A stretch of 64,000 nucleotides of DNA from Pseudoramibacter porci (GTDB lineage Bacteria; Bacillota; Clostridia; Eubacteriales; Eubacteriaceae): positions 1 to 64,000 of the forward strand of contig NZ_VUMO01000010.1 in assembly GCF_009696145.1 (NCBI RefSeq), given 5' to 3'. The notes under the pieces are model-generated. The model worked only from the letters and a program-made list of their open reading frames with translations, had not been told where the DNA came from and searched no databases. Made by a program: the position numbers and the translations under genes. This document shows, piece by piece, positions 1 to 8,764 of the stretch (positions are counted from its first letter, which is position 1; each line of letters starts with the position of its first letter).

Positions 1-61
1 GTTTTTATGTCGGATGCAATGACCCAAAAACCCGCACGTCAGGCCAGCTGCTTCCCCTATT

Positions 62-116
62 ATATAAAAATAAGTGCAGCAGGATGAGAATTTCTTCTCT
101 GTCTTGCTACACTTAT
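62..116 (-). terminator. Probable terminator downstream of the sodium symporter gene
   Basis: Read on the minus strand, an imperfect hairpin (outer arms at 70-76 and 110-116, then AGCA/TGCT at 78-81 and 105-108, inner GAGAA/TTCTC) is followed by TTATTTTTATAT. This is the form of a Rho-independent terminator for the transporter gene that stops at 198. The stem has several mismatches. Bases 1-61 contain a TATAAT-like box on the minus strand (59-64) but no gene I can support. Confidence 0.5.
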
Positions 117-127
117 ATGGTACTAAA

Positions 128-186
128 TACCCTCCTTACTGGTTGTCCAGTAAAGAGGGTACATATCACACTCAACTCGAGTGTGA
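128..186. repeat. Two tandem hairpins after the symporter gene
   Basis: Two strong inverted repeats stand side by side. One has arms TACCCTC-c-TTACTGG (128-142) and CCAGTAA-a-GAGGGTA (147-161), 14 pairs with one mismatch and a 4-base loop. The other has arms TCACACTC (166-173) and GAGTGTGA (179-186). Neither has a clear T tract. They may be RNA stability or termination structures in the transporter mRNA tail. Confidence 0.6.
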
Positions 187-197
187 CGTCTTAATTA

Positions 198-1613
198 TTA
201 ATGTAATATTTTAGATAACCATTGCCAAAATCCTGTCGACTGCAAAAATAATACAACCATAATGACAGGTGCAATGTATTTAACCATTGCAGAATAAATG
301 GATTTTCTTTTAAAATTTTCTCCATTCAATTCCATCTCATCAATGACTAATTTCGGTTTTACAACCCATCCAATCAACACACAAGATAATAGTGATGTAA
401 TTGGCATTAAAACACTATTACTAATATAATCAGCTAAGTCTAATAACTGCCCTACTGCACCATTTGGTAACTTTAATTCAAAATAAAAGATCGTATACCC
501 TAATGTAATAATGACAGTGGCAGCACTATAAATAACAGTTAATACAAGTGTGGTCTTTTTTCTCGAAGAATGAAAAAGTTTCGTGCAGTCTGCAACCAAT
601 GTTTCAAGGACAGAAATGCAGGAAGTAAGCGCTGCAAAAGTAACCATAATGAAAAATACAGCTCCAAAAATATTTCCTGCTACTCCCATTGCATTAAATA
701 CTTTAGGTAAAGAGACAAAGATTAATGATGGTCCAGAAGCCATTCCCTCCGTTCCTGCAAATACATAAATTGAAGGAATAATCATCAAACCAGCTAAGAA
801 GGCTACAATCGTGTCAAAAATCTCGATCATGTTAATCGAATAATTTAAATCCACGTCTTTTTTTACATAAGAACCGTAAGTGACCATGATCCCCATCGAG
901 ACAGACAATGAGAAAAATAATTGACTCATCGCATCTAACGCAATTGATAGAAATTTCCCAAAAGTCATTCCCTTAAAATTGGGAATCATATAAACAGCTA
1001 AACCTTGTAAACCTGTTCTTGTTACACCATTTTCTGTATGTTTTAGTGTTAACGAAAAGATTGCAATCGCAAAGATCATGAAAAATAAAATTGGCATGCA
1101 AACTTTCGAAAACTTTTCAACACCATTTTGTACTCCCCGGTACACGATAAGTGAAGTAAAAATCATAAAAATAAGACCATACACAATTGGAGCAACCGGC
1201 GATGTGATGAATGAAGCGAAATAGCTCGATGAAGCTGCCGCATGTCCTTTTCCCATAAAATAAGTCATTACATATTTGAGAACCCATCCACCGATAACAG
1301 CATAATACGTCATAATAATGGCCGGGACTAAAAAAGTAATTTTTCCTAGAAATCCCCATCCAGGTTTAAGCGTTTCATAGGCTTCAATTGGGCTCTTTTG
1401 TGTATGTCTCCCGACTGCAATATCACTTGTGAGTAAAGTAAAACCAAAGGTAAGAACTAAAACCAAGTATACAATTAAAAAAACACCACCACCATCCTTA
1501 GCTGCCAAATAGGGAAAACGCCAAATGTTTCCTAATCCAACAGCTGAACCTGCTGCAGCCATCACAAAGCCAAGCTGTCCACTAAAGCCATTGCGAGAAT
1601 GCTTATTTTGCAT
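198..1613 (-). CDS. Sodium-dependent amino-acid symporter, NSS/SNF family
   Basis: Integral membrane protein of 471 residues, a normal length for bacterial neurotransmitter:sodium symporters (LeuT/MhsT/TnaT type), which import amino acids or related amines with sodium. The N-terminal segment with GSAVGLGNIWRFPY (about residues 22-35) is the family signature that forms the unwound TM1 sodium and substrate site. About eleven to twelve hydrophobic segments follow. The start ATG at 1613 is preceded by a G-rich Shine-Dalgarno (AGGGGGG). The gene lies downstream of citrate synthase but is separated from it by a terminator, so it is probably its own unit. The substrate cannot be read from sequence. 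Confidence 0.93.
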   Translation of the reverse strand: MQNKHSRNGFSGQLGFVMAAAGSAVGLGNIWRFPYLAAKDGGGVFLIVYLVLVLTFGFTLLTSDIAVGRHTQKSPIEAYETLKPGWGFLGKITFLVPAIIMTYYAVIGGWVLKYVMTYFMGKGHAAASSSYFASFITSPVAPIVYGLIFMIFTSLIVYRGVQNGVEKFSKVCMPILFFMIFAIAIFSLTLKHTENGVTRTGLQGLAVYMIPNFKGMTFGKFLSIALDAMSQLFFSLSVSMGIMVTYGSYVKKDVDLNYSINMIEIFDTIVAFLAGLMIIPSIYVFAGTEGMASGPSLIFVSLPKVFNAMGVAGNIFGAVFFIMVTFAALTSCISVLETLVADCTKLFHSSRKKTTLVLTVIYSAATVIITLGYTIFYFELKLPNGAVGQLLDLADYISNSVLMPITSLLSCVLIGWVVKPKLVIDEMELNGENFKRKSIYSAMVKYIAPVIMVVLFLQSTGFWQWLSKILH

Positions 1614-1698
1614 AGATTACCCCCCTTAAAACTTCTAAAATATTTAAGTATTTTTTAATGATACCATATATATTTATTAGAATAAAGATTTATTTAAA

Positions 1699-1730
1699 CA
1701 AAAAAAGATGACAGGCTCTCACCTATCATC
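1699..1730 (-). terminator. Rho-independent terminator of the citrate synthase operon
   Basis: On the minus strand GATGATAGG (1722-1730) pairs with CCTGTCATC (1707-1715), with one G-T wobble, and is followed by a run of seven T. It lies 14 bases after the citrate synthase stop and closes the SBP-trmD2/marR-gltA unit. Confidence 0.85.
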
Positions 1731-1743
1731 TAAAAACACTCTC

Positions 1744-3075
1744 TTAATTTTCATGCTTTTCCATCACGCTCATGTATGCAGGTCTAATGATCTTGTCTGT
1801 ACAAATCAATTCTTCCATTCGATGAGCGCTCCAACCAACAATCCTTGCTACAGCAAAAAGAGGCGTGTACAATTCAATTGGAATATTTAACATATTAAAA
1901 ACAAATCCACTATAAAAGTCGACATTGGCACATACGGGTTTTTTTACTTTACGTTTTTCATTAATAAGCTCTGGCGCTAATTTTTCTATATTTTCGTAAA
2001 GTAAAAGATCATTTTCTCTACCCTTTTCTTTTGCCAACTGTTTAACGTATTTCTTAAATATTTTTTCTCTCGGATCAGACAAAGTATAAACTGCGTGGCC
2101 CATACCGTAAATCAACCCTTTATGATCCAATACTTCTCCTGATAATATTTTTCTCAAATAATAAGCTATTTCATCTTCATCAGAAAAATCTTTCACATTC
2201 TTACGAATGTCGTTCATCATATTCATTACTTTTATGTTGGCTCCGCCATGTTTTGGACCTTTCAAAGATGACATTGCGGCACTAATCGTCGAATAAGTGT
2301 CAGAGCCACTTGAAGTAACCACTCGTGTTGTAAATGTCGAATTATTTCCTCCGCCGTGCTCCATATGAAGAATCATAGCGGTGTCTAATGTCTTAGCTTC
2401 GACTGTAGAAAAAGATTGGTCTGGTCTAAGCATCATCAGGAAATTTTCAGCGGTTGATAGTTCTGACTTTGGATTATGTACATACATGCTGCCATCTAAA
2501 TTTGTAAAAACATGGGCATGATAGGCATAAACCGCCAGCATTGGAAATTGGCCAATCAACTGCAAACATTGCCTCAAATTATTTTGAAGAGAAGGATTTT
2601 TGGCTTCTGAATCGTAAGATGCCAGAGTCAGAATAGAACGAGACATACTATTCATAATATCTGAACTGGGTGCTTTCATGATGACATCTCGAACAAAATT
2701 CGTCGGCAGCTTTCGGTAATGCCGAACTGCAGAAGTAAACGTTTTTTGTTCCTCATCTGATGGCAGCTCTCCCATAAGTAATAGATAGGCAATTTTGCCA
2801 AATCCCATCTCATTTTCGCCTAAGCTATTGATTAAAGTTTCAATTCGATAGCCGCGATACCACAACTCTCCCTCACACGGTACACGTTTTCCACTAATAA
2901 CCTTTGTACCGTTTACCGCAGAGATATTAGTTAATCCAGTTAAGACACCTTTCCCATCCGGATCTCTCAATCCTAAATTGACACCATATTCACTATAAAG
3001 GCGAGGCGAGATTTCGTCATTTTCTTTACAAATTGAAATTTGTCTTTCTAGATATTTTGATTGTCCTTGACTCAT
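1744..3075 (-). CDS. gltA: Citrate synthase (Si type)
   Basis: Condenses oxaloacetate and acetyl-CoA to citrate. The 443-residue protein has the catalytic triad of the citrate/2-methylcitrate synthase family in context: His276 in GPKHGGAN, His327 in GMGHAVY and Asp386 in NVDFYSG. The motif LHMEHGGGNNSTF is also present. In an anaerobe it probably serves the oxidative branch toward glutamate. Its ATG overlaps the stop of the upstream MarR-type frame by one base (TAATG), so translation is likely coupled and the regulator may control this gene. A methylcitrate synthase role is possible but I see no other methylcitrate gene here. Confidence 0.93.
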   Translation of the reverse strand: MSQGQSKYLERQISICKENDEISPRLYSEYGVNLGLRDPDGKGVLTGLTNISAVNGTKVISGKRVPCEGELWYRGYRIETLINSLGENEMGFGKIAYLLLMGELPSDEEQKTFTSAVRHYRKLPTNFVRDVIMKAPSSDIMNSMSRSILTLASYDSEAKNPSLQNNLRQCLQLIGQFPMLAVYAYHAHVFTNLDGSMYVHNPKSELSTAENFLMMLRPDQSFSTVEAKTLDTAMILHMEHGGGNNSTFTTRVVTSSGSDTYSTISAAMSSLKGPKHGGANIKVMNMMNDIRKNVKDFSDEDEIAYYLRKILSGEVLDHKGLIYGMGHAVYTLSDPREKIFKKYVKQLAKEKGRENDLLLYENIEKLAPELINEKRKVKKPVCANVDFYSGFVFNMLNIPIELYTPLFAVARIVGWSAHRMEELICTDKIIRPAYMSVMEKHEN

Positions 3076-3569
3076 TATTTCTCCTTTTCCAATTCTGTAG
3101 TAATGACTGTATCCAATTGCTTCATTAAGTCAAGTAATTTTATCATATTCTGTTGTCCGTACTTTTCGATAACATGTGAATAAAACTGCTGCGTCATTTG
3201 CTGATGCTTTTCAACTAACTTTTTCCCATCATCAGTGATCATGACGTACGTTCCCTGTTCACCGTCACCATCATGTTTCCAAATAATCAGCCCTTTATCT
3301 TGAAGTTGTCGAGATAAAGTAGAAACGTAGCGAATTGGACGATGCAGACTTTCAGCTAAATCCGACAAATAGGTTTTACCGCCATAAATCGGATCATTTT
3401 TTTCATTTTTTAAAATTAAATTTAATACAATAAACTCGGGAATTGTCATTTCATTGAAGAAATGAGAAATTTCATTGTTATTAATCAACATAAATCGACG
3501 ATATATTAATTCATTCGATAAATTTAATATATTAAAATTATCACTATGTTTTTGTTCATTATCTGCCAT
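3075..3569 (-). CDS. MarR-family winged-helix regulator (internal start of the trmD2 frame)
   Basis: 164-residue product if translation starts at the ATG at 3569, which has AGGAG seven bases upstream. The sequence fits MarR-type regulators: an N-terminal helix, FFNEMTIPEFIVLNLIL, a recognition-helix region SDLAESLHRPIRYVSTLSRQLQDKGLI, and a wing with HDGDGEQGTYVMITDDG followed by a long dimerisation helix. The length is typical for a free MarR protein, which supports independent translation. It overlaps the citrate synthase start by one base, so it is a candidate regulator of gltA or of its own operon. The ligand is unknown. Confidence 0.75.
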   Translation of the reverse strand: MADNEQKHSDNFNILNLSNELIYRRFMLINNNEISHFFNEMTIPEFIVLNLILKNEKNDPIYGGKTYLSDLAESLHRPIRYVSTLSRQLQDKGLIIWKHDGDGEQGTYVMITDDGKKLVEKHQQMTQQFYSHVIEKYGQQNMIKLLDLMKQLDTVITTELEKEK

Positions 3570-4283
3570 TTTAATACTCCTATCTATGTTAACTATTTTA
3601 TTCATGCGCTGATACTTTTTTAATAGGTCTGGTCTAAACTTTTCGGTCATTTTTAATGACTGTATATAGCGCCATCTTTTAATTTTTTTATGGTCTCCAG
3701 ATAACAACACATCGGGAACCTGAAGTCCATCAACTTCCCTAGGGTGCGTATACTGCGGGTATTCCAAAAGCATATGATTAAAAGACTCTTCTTCAAGGCT
3801 CGAAGCCTTTAAATTATCTTTCAACTGCCTGAGTATTGAATCTGCCACCACCATTGCTGGCAATTCTCCGCCGGTTAAGATATAATCACCTATTGATAGT
3901 TTGAGATCAACATAATTCATTACGCGTTCATCAACACCTTCGTAATGTCCACAGATCATAATAATATCGTTATATGTATGTGCAATTTTACTGGCCATTG
4001 ACTGATTATAGGTACGTCCGGACGGCGACATTAAAATTGTAAAACTCTTATTTTTCTTAACCGCATTTATTGCCTTCACGATAGGTTCATAACGTAAGAT
4101 CATTCCGGGTCCACCACCATAAGGTGAGTCATCTATGTTTCGGAAACTTCCTTTTGCAAATTTCTTGATATCAATTATATGTATACTTGCCGTTTGATTT
4201 TTCGCCGCTTGTTTAACAATATGAGATGATAAAAACCCTTTAAAATCTTCCGGCATTAAAGTTAATATGTTGATATTTAGCAT
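3075..4283 (-). CDS. trmD: Second TrmD (tRNA m1G37 methyltransferase) in continuous frame with a MarR-type domain
   Basis: One open frame of 402 codons. Residues 1 to about 225 are a complete TrmD: the YGGGPGM loop, the SAM-knot motifs CGHYEGVDER and SIGDYILTGGELPA, EESF, LLEYPQYT, VLLSGDH and RPDLLKK are all present. TrmD methylates G37 N1 in tRNAs for Pro, Leu and Arg codons. After RPDLLKK the frame continues through about 14 linker codons into a winged-helix MarR-like domain from Met239. The linker looks like a translated intergenic region: it contains a Shine-Dalgarno (AGGAG, 3577-3581) placed for an ATG at 3569, and stops in both other frames. The start at 4283 has no clear Shine-Dalgarno and lies 5 bases after the SBP stop. 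The canonical trmD is at 18286-18981, so this is a paralog. Whether a fusion, separate proteins or both are made is open. Confidence 0.85.
   Translation of the reverse strand: MLNINILTLMPEDFKGFLSSHIVKQAAKNQTASIHIIDIKKFAKGSFRNIDDSPYGGGPGMILRYEPIVKAINAVKKNKSFTILMSPSGRTYNQSMASKIAHTYNDIIMICGHYEGVDERVMNYVDLKLSIGDYILTGGELPAMVVADSILRQLKDNLKASSLEEESFNHMLLEYPQYTHPREVDGLQVPDVLLSGDHKKIKRWRYIQSLKMTEKFRPDLLKKYQRMNKIVNIDRSIKMADNEQKHSDNFNILNLSNELIYRRFMLINNNEISHFFNEMTIPEFIVLNLILKNEKNDPIYGGKTYLSDLAESLHRPIRYVSTLSRQLQDKGLIIWKHDGDGEQGTYVMITDDGKKLVEKHQQMTQQFYSHVIEKYGQQNMIKLLDLMKQLDTVITTELEKEK
3598..3621 (-). other. Candidate slippery heptamer A-AAA-AAG and -1 frame stop in trmD2
   Basis: A run of six A (minus strand, 3621-3616) followed by G is phased as TTA AAA AAG, the classic bacterial -1 slippage heptamer. 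A -1 shift would continue as V-S-A-H-E and stop at TAA (3600-3598), giving a 228-residue TrmD close to the 231 residues of the canonical copy. I did not find a clear stimulatory stem just downstream. The next AGGAG box could act as an internal stimulatory Shine-Dalgarno only if it lay upstream, which it does not. Confidence 0.35.
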
Positions 4284-4288
4284 ATTGA

Positions 4289-5104
4289 TTATTTCACTAA
4301 TGAAGTCATATCCTTATTAAACCATTTTTCTGTCAACTCTGCATACGTTCCATTTTCTATTAAATGCCCTAATGCGTTGTTAATTTTTCTCGTTAACTTC
4401 GTATTATCCTTTCGGCAAACTATTGTGTAGTTTTCGCTAGCAATTGGCTGAGATGAGATCTGATATTGATTTGGATATTTTTTGATATAGAAAACTGCTT
4501 CCGATTCATCAATCATTAAACGATCAACCGCATTGTTTCCTAATGCTTTAAAAGCATAATTGAGCGTATTGAATTTCTTAATTTTATCGCTATTTAAATG
4601 CGCCTTTGCTGTGCCAGCTCCTCCACTATTTACAACAACACCAACCTGTTTATCTTTTAAATCTTTTAATGTTTCATCCGAATTATCAGCCGAACCACTA
4701 TTGTTTTCGCTTTTTTTTACGAGGACGATATGATTGACAAAGTAACGGTTTGATAGGCTGAAATTATCTTCTCTAGAAGGCGTATCGGTTACAGATGATA
4801 GGACACAATCGTACTTTTTTTTATTCATTCGATCAAAAATACTATTCCAAGACGTATTAATCCAATAGGGATTAACTTTTAATTCTTGTGCGATTGCATT
4901 TCCTAAATCAATTTCAAATCCAATGACGTTTTGCTTCCCATCGGTAAAAGCCATTGGTTCATGATTTGCGCAAACACCAAATGTAAGCGTCCCATCAGCC
5001 AAAGAATCTGAATTTGTTTTTGCTGATTGACTGCACGCGGTCGTTAAAGTAAAAATCATTGCTATGCAACAGATTAGAAAAAAGATTCTCCTTGTTCTTT
5101 TCAT
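4289..5104 (-). CDS. Extracellular amino-acid-type solute-binding lipoprotein (family 3 SBP)
   Basis: 271 residues from the ATG at 5104, chosen because AGAGAGG precedes it; an in-frame ATG at 5131 is less well placed. It has a basic N terminus, a hydrophobic core and LTTAC as a slightly atypical lipobox, so it should be a membrane-anchored lipoprotein. The body (TFGVCANHEPMAF, GFEIDLGNAIAQEL, DCVLSSVTDTPSREDNF) is that of SBP_bac_3 polar amino-acid binders of ABC importers. No permease or ATPase gene is adjacent. Instead it is the first gene of a unit with trmD2/marR and gltA. A TATAAT box lies at 5151-5156 upstream, with only a weak -35. Confidence 0.85.
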   Translation of the reverse strand: MKRTRRIFFLICCIAMIFTLTTACSQSAKTNSDSLADGTLTFGVCANHEPMAFTDGKQNVIGFEIDLGNAIAQELKVNPYWINTSWNSIFDRMNKKKYDCVLSSVTDTPSREDNFSLSNRYFVNHIVLVKKSENNSGSADNSDETLKDLKDKQVGVVVNSGGAGTAKAHLNSDKIKKFNTLNYAFKALGNNAVDRLMIDESEAVFYIKKYPNQYQISSQPIASENYTIVCRKDNTKLTRKINNALGHLIENGTYAELTEKWFNKDMTSLVK

Positions 5105-5229
5105 GGTATACCTCTCTCTTTTGTATTCCATTCAACAAGTAATTGAAAATATTATACACTTTTTGATTAATTAATTAAAGTAATAAAGTCATTTTAAAGA
5201 AATAAATAGAAAATCATTCCCGATTAAGG

Positions 5230-5240
5230 TATAGTATAAA
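5230..5240 (+). promoter_or_regulatory. Candidate -10 region for tcdA in the divergent SBP/tcdA gap
   Basis: The 164-base divergent region between the SBP gene and tcdA is AT-rich. TATAGTATAAA at 5230-5240 could provide the -10 for tcdA; I see no good -35. The tcdA ATG at 5269 is preceded by GAGGG. Confidence 0.35.
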
Positions 5241-5268
5241 TTATCTTTTTATTAAATGTGAGGGAAAA

Positions 5269-5964
5269 ATGAAACAGTTGCAAAGAACAGAATTATTACT
5301 CGGTCAAGAAGCTATGGAAACGCTCATGCACTCACATATTGCTGTTTTTGGTCTTGGTGGTGTGGGTGGCTTTGCTGTTGAGGCAATCGCCCGCTGTGGC
5401 GTTGGCCATATAGATATTATTGATAAAGATATCGTTGATATTACAAATTTAAATCGCCAAATCATCGCGACAAGATCAACAATTGGACAATCGAAAACAG
5501 AAGTCATGAAAAACCGCATCCACGACATCAATCCCAATATCACAGTAAGGACTTTCCCTCTTTTTTTTCTACCAGATACGAAAGATCAATTTGACTTCAC
5601 ACAATATGATTACGTTATTGATGCGGTGGACACTGTCACAGCGAAATTAACACTTATTGAAGAATCATATCGTCATCATGTCCCAATCATTAGTTCAATG
5701 GGTGCTGGAAATAAAATTGATCCTACACAATTTAAAGTTGCGGATATCTTTCAAACATCTGTGGATCCACTAGCAAAAGTAATTCGCCGTGAACTTCGCA
5801 AACGTCATATTAATCGATTAAAAGTTGTTTATTCCAAAGAAAAACCTCAAAAAATAAAAACCGACAAATTTGAAAAAATTGTCGGTTCTGTCTCTTTTGT
5901 GCCTTCTGTTGTGGGATTAATCATGGCTGGAGAAGTGATCAAAGATCTCACTCAGCTTGTTTGA
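5269..5964 (+). CDS. tcdA: tRNA threonylcarbamoyladenosine dehydratase (TcdA/CsdL, ThiF-like)
   Basis: 231-residue E1-like enzyme that uses ATP to cyclise t6A to ct6A at position 37 of ANN-decoding tRNAs. It shows the Rossmann nucleotide motif GLGGVGG (about residues 27-33), the adenylation region NLNRQI, and the TcdA-specific [19 protein letters not shown] followed by [13 protein letters not shown], which separates it from ThiF and MoeB. It is one of four plus-strand genes. Its 3' end overlaps the convergent uvrA end by 17 bases and its coding sequence contains the likely uvrA terminator. Confidence 0.93.
   Translation: MKQLQRTELLLGQEAMETLMHSHIAVFGLGGVGGFAVEAIARCGVGHIDIIDKDIVDITNLNRQIIATRSTIGQSKTEVMKNRIHDINPNITVRTFPLFFLPDTKDQFDFTQYDYVIDAVDTVTAKLTLIEESYRHHVPIISSMGAGNKIDPTQFKVADIFQTSVDPLAKVIRRELRKRHINRLKVVYSKEKPQKIKTDKFEKIVGSVSFVPSVVGLIMAGEVIKDLTQLV
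5848..5887 (-). terminator. Probable uvrA terminator inside the tcdA coding region
   Basis: On the minus strand AACCGACAA (5887-5879) pairs with TTGTCGGTT (5867-5859) and is followed by TTTTTATTTTTTG. It begins 61 bases past the uvrA stop and lies wholly within the 3' part of convergent tcdA. The sequence also encodes [10 protein letters not shown] of TcdA, so it serves two purposes. Confidence 0.75.
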
Positions 5965-8764
5965 AAATTTCTTTTAAGTATGCACCTGTATACGATTTTG
6001 GATTTTGGGCCACTTCTTCCGGTGTCCCCTGAGCTACAATCGTGCCGCCATTTTCTCCGCCTTCTGGGCCTAGATCAATAATATAATCTGCAACTTTGAT
6101 GACATCGAGATGGTGTTCAATAATCACAACGGTATTTCCTAAATCCACTAGACGATGCATGATTTTTACAAGCTTTGCAACATCGTCAATATGCAATCCT
6201 GTTGTCGGTTCATCTAAAATATAAAGGGTTTTTCCAGTATTTTGTCTTGATAACTCAGTTGATAATTTTACTCTTTGTGCTTCTCCCCCAGACAATTGCG
6301 TAGAAGGCTGTCCTAATTTGATATAACCCAACCCTACATCGTGAAGTGTTTCCAATTTCCGCTTTATGCGCGGAATATTTTTGAAAAAATCAAGTGCTTC
6401 ATCAACTGTCATATCTAATACTTCGGCAATATTTTTCCCTTTGTATTTAACATCTAAAGTTTCCCTGTTATATCGTGTCCCTTTACAGACTTCGCATGGC
6501 ACATACACGTCGGGTAAAAAATGCATCTCTATTTTGATGATCCCATCACCATGGCAGGTTTCACATCTTCCGCCTTTTACATTAAAGCTGAATCGTCCTT
6601 TATTATAACCACGGGCCTTCGCCTCATTTGTACTTGCAAACAAATCTCGAATTAAATCAAATAATCCTGTATATGTTGCAGGGTTTGATCTTGGTGTGCG
6701 ACCAATGGGTGTTTGATCAATCGCAATTATTTTATCAATATTCTGTATACCGGAGATTTGTTTGTGTTTCCCCGGGCGCTTGTAACTTTGATAAAGTTCT
6801 CTAGAGATGCCATTATACAAAATGTCGTTGACGAGTGTCGATTTCCCCGATCCCGAGACACCGGTCACTAAAACAAGTTTTCCCAATGGAAACTTAACAT
6901 CAATTTGTTTTAAATTATGTTCGGCTGCTCCCGTTATTTTAATAAATTTCCCGTTTCCTTCTCTTCTTTTAAAAGGAATCGGAATTTTTTCTTTTCCAGA
7001 TAAATATTTGCCTGTGATGGATTGTTCTGAACGAATAATGTCATCGACGCTTCCTTCGGCAATAATCTCTCCCCCGTTTACGCCAGCTCTTGGTCCGATA
7101 TCAACAATCCAATCTGCTTCACGAATGGTTTCTTCATCATGTTCAACGACAATGAGTGAGTTGCCTAAATCGGTTAATTGTCTTAATGAATTTAGTAATT
7201 TACGATTATCTCTCTGATGTAATCCAATACTTGGTTCATCGAGCACATACAGAACCCCTGTTAAACCCGTCCCGATCTGTGTCGCAAGCCGAATTCGTTG
7301 GCTTTCTCCACCTGAAAGCGTTCCTGCCGAGCGTTCAAGCGTCAAATAATCAAGTCCGACATCTGATAAGAATTGAAGTCGATTTTTAATTTCCGTAATA
7401 ATTTGACTCGCGATCAGCATTTCATGTTCTGTTAGAGATAGCTGATCTAAAAACTTTAATGCTTCACGAATTGAAAGCTCCGTAAACTCAATGATATTCA
7501 TATTTGCAATGGTTACAGACAATATTTTAGGATTAAGTCTTTTGCCATGGCAACTTGGACATGGAATATCGGACATATATCGTTCAATAAATCCGCGCAT
7601 TGTATTTGATTTGGTCTCTCTGAACCGTCTCTCCATGTTGTTGATCAAACCTTCGAAACGCGAAGTGTAAGTTCCTTTGAATTTACCATTATAAGTAACG
7701 GTCATTTCATCATCTGAACCGAATAAAATTTCATTCAAACAAGGTTTTGAGATTTTTTTTATGGGCGTATCAAAGTCATAATCATATTTTTCAAGTATGC
7801 TTCGCAGCATTGATTGAAGGTGTCTATTATCATGTTTTAGCCCAAAAAATTTAATTGCACCTTCATTAATTGACAAGCTGCGATCTGGTATTAACAAATC
7901 CGGATCAACCTCTTTATGAAAACCCAGTCCGTTACAAGTTGGACACATTCCATATGGATTGTTAAAAGAAAAAGAACGAGGCTCTAATTCCTCCATAGAG
8001 AAGCCGCAATCAGGACATGATAACTTTTCGCTAAATAAGATGCTTTCTCCATCAATAATTTGACATTTTACCAGACCATCAGACATTTTAAGTGCGATTT
8101 CAACAGAATCCGTCAAACGCTCGCGCATATTTTCTCTTTTTTTGAGTCGATCAACGACGACATCGATATGATGCTTGACATTTTTCTTTAATTCAATCTT
8201 TTCTGATAAAAGGTGCATTTCATCATCAATCACCACGCGAACGTATCCATCTTTTTTTAAACGAGATAATAATTTTTTCTGTTGTCCTTTTTCACCTCTT
8301 ACCAAAGGAGATAGAATCATAAATTTTGTTCCATCTGGCAATTCCAAAATACGATCGACAATTTGGTCGATACTTTGAGAAGAAATTTCTTTTCCACAGT
8401 AGGGACAATGAGGAATCCCAATTCGGGCATACAATAATCTTAAATAATCATATATTTCCGTAACCGTTCCAACTGTCGATCTTGGATTTCTATTTGTTGT
8501 TTTTTGATCAATAGAAACAGCTGGAGAGAGCCCTTCGATTTTTTCAACCCTGGGCTTTCTGCTATTCCCTAAAAACATTCGCGCATATGAAGACAACGAT
8601 TCAATATATCTGCGCTGCCCTTCGGCGTAAATCGTATCAAAAGCCAGTGTCGACTTGCCTGACCCGGATACACCAGTAAAAACAACCAGTTGATCTCTCG
8701 GGATTTTTAGACTAACATCTTTTAAATTATGTTCTTTTGCTCCAATTACTGATATATACTTCAT
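5948..8764 (-). CDS. uvrA: Excinuclease ABC subunit A
   Basis: 938-residue damage-recognition ATPase of nucleotide excision repair. It has two ABC modules: Walker [11 protein letters not shown] near residue 32 and again in the second half, two LSGGE signatures, and Walker [10 protein letters not shown] and LDEPTTGLH. Its zinc modules are also present (CPYCG, CPDCG/CPTC in the first half; CETCHGDG and CEVCKGTR in the second). The start ATG overlaps the uvrB stop by four bases (ATGA), so the two are translated together. Length and domains are normal. Confidence 0.97.
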   Translation of the reverse strand: MKYISVIGAKEHNLKDVSLKIPRDQLVVFTGVSGSGKSTLAFDTIYAEGQRRYIESLSSYARMFLGNSRKPRVEKIEGLSPAVSIDQKTTNRNPRSTVGTVTEIYDYLRLLYARIGIPHCPYCGKEISSQSIDQIVDRILELPDGTKFMILSPLVRGEKGQQKKLLSRLKKDGYVRVVIDDEMHLLSEKIELKKNVKHHIDVVVDRLKKRENMRERLTDSVEIALKMSDGLVKCQIIDGESILFSEKLSCPDCGFSMEELEPRSFSFNNPYGMCPTCNGLGFHKEVDPDLLIPDRSLSINEGAIKFFGLKHDNRHLQSMLRSILEKYDYDFDTPIKKISKPCLNEILFGSDDEMTVTYNGKFKGTYTSRFEGLINNMERRFRETKSNTMRGFIERYMSDIPCPSCHGKRLNPKILSVTIANMNIIEFTELSIREALKFLDQLSLTEHEMLIASQIITEIKNRLQFLSDVGLDYLTLERSAGTLSGGESQRIRLATQIGTGLTGVLYVLDEPSIGLHQRDNRKLLNSLRQLTDLGNSLIVVEHDEETIREADWIVDIGPRAGVNGGEIIAEGSVDDIIRSEQSITGKYLSGKEKIPIPFKRREGNGKFIKITGAAEHNLKQIDVKFPLGKLVLVTGVSGSGKSTLVNDILYNGISRELYQSYKRPGKHKQISGIQNIDKIIAIDQTPIGRTPRSNPATYTGLFDLIRDLFASTNEAKARGYNKGRFSFNVKGGRCETCHGDGIIKIEMHFLPDVYVPCEVCKGTRYNRETLDVKYKGKNIAEVLDMTVDEALDFFKNIPRIKRKLETLHDVGLGYIKLGQPSTQLSGGEAQRVKLSTELSRQNTGKTLYILDEPTTGLHIDDVAKLVKIMHRLVDLGNTVVIIEHHLDVIKVADYIIDLGPEGGENGGTIVAQGTPEEVAQNPKSYTGAYLKEIFKQAE

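Noticed and set aside
11-22. Minus-strand TCATTGCATCCG, identical to part of the tetrahydrofolate riboswitch as I recall it
   Set aside because: The complementary 5' half and core of that aptamer are not found in bases 1-200, and only 12 bases match.
3598-3621. Stop-codon reassignment as an explanation for the two missing stops
   Set aside because: TAA (marR frame), TAG (canonical trmD) and TGA (tcdA) all end normal genes here, and no stop codon lies in frame in the linkers.
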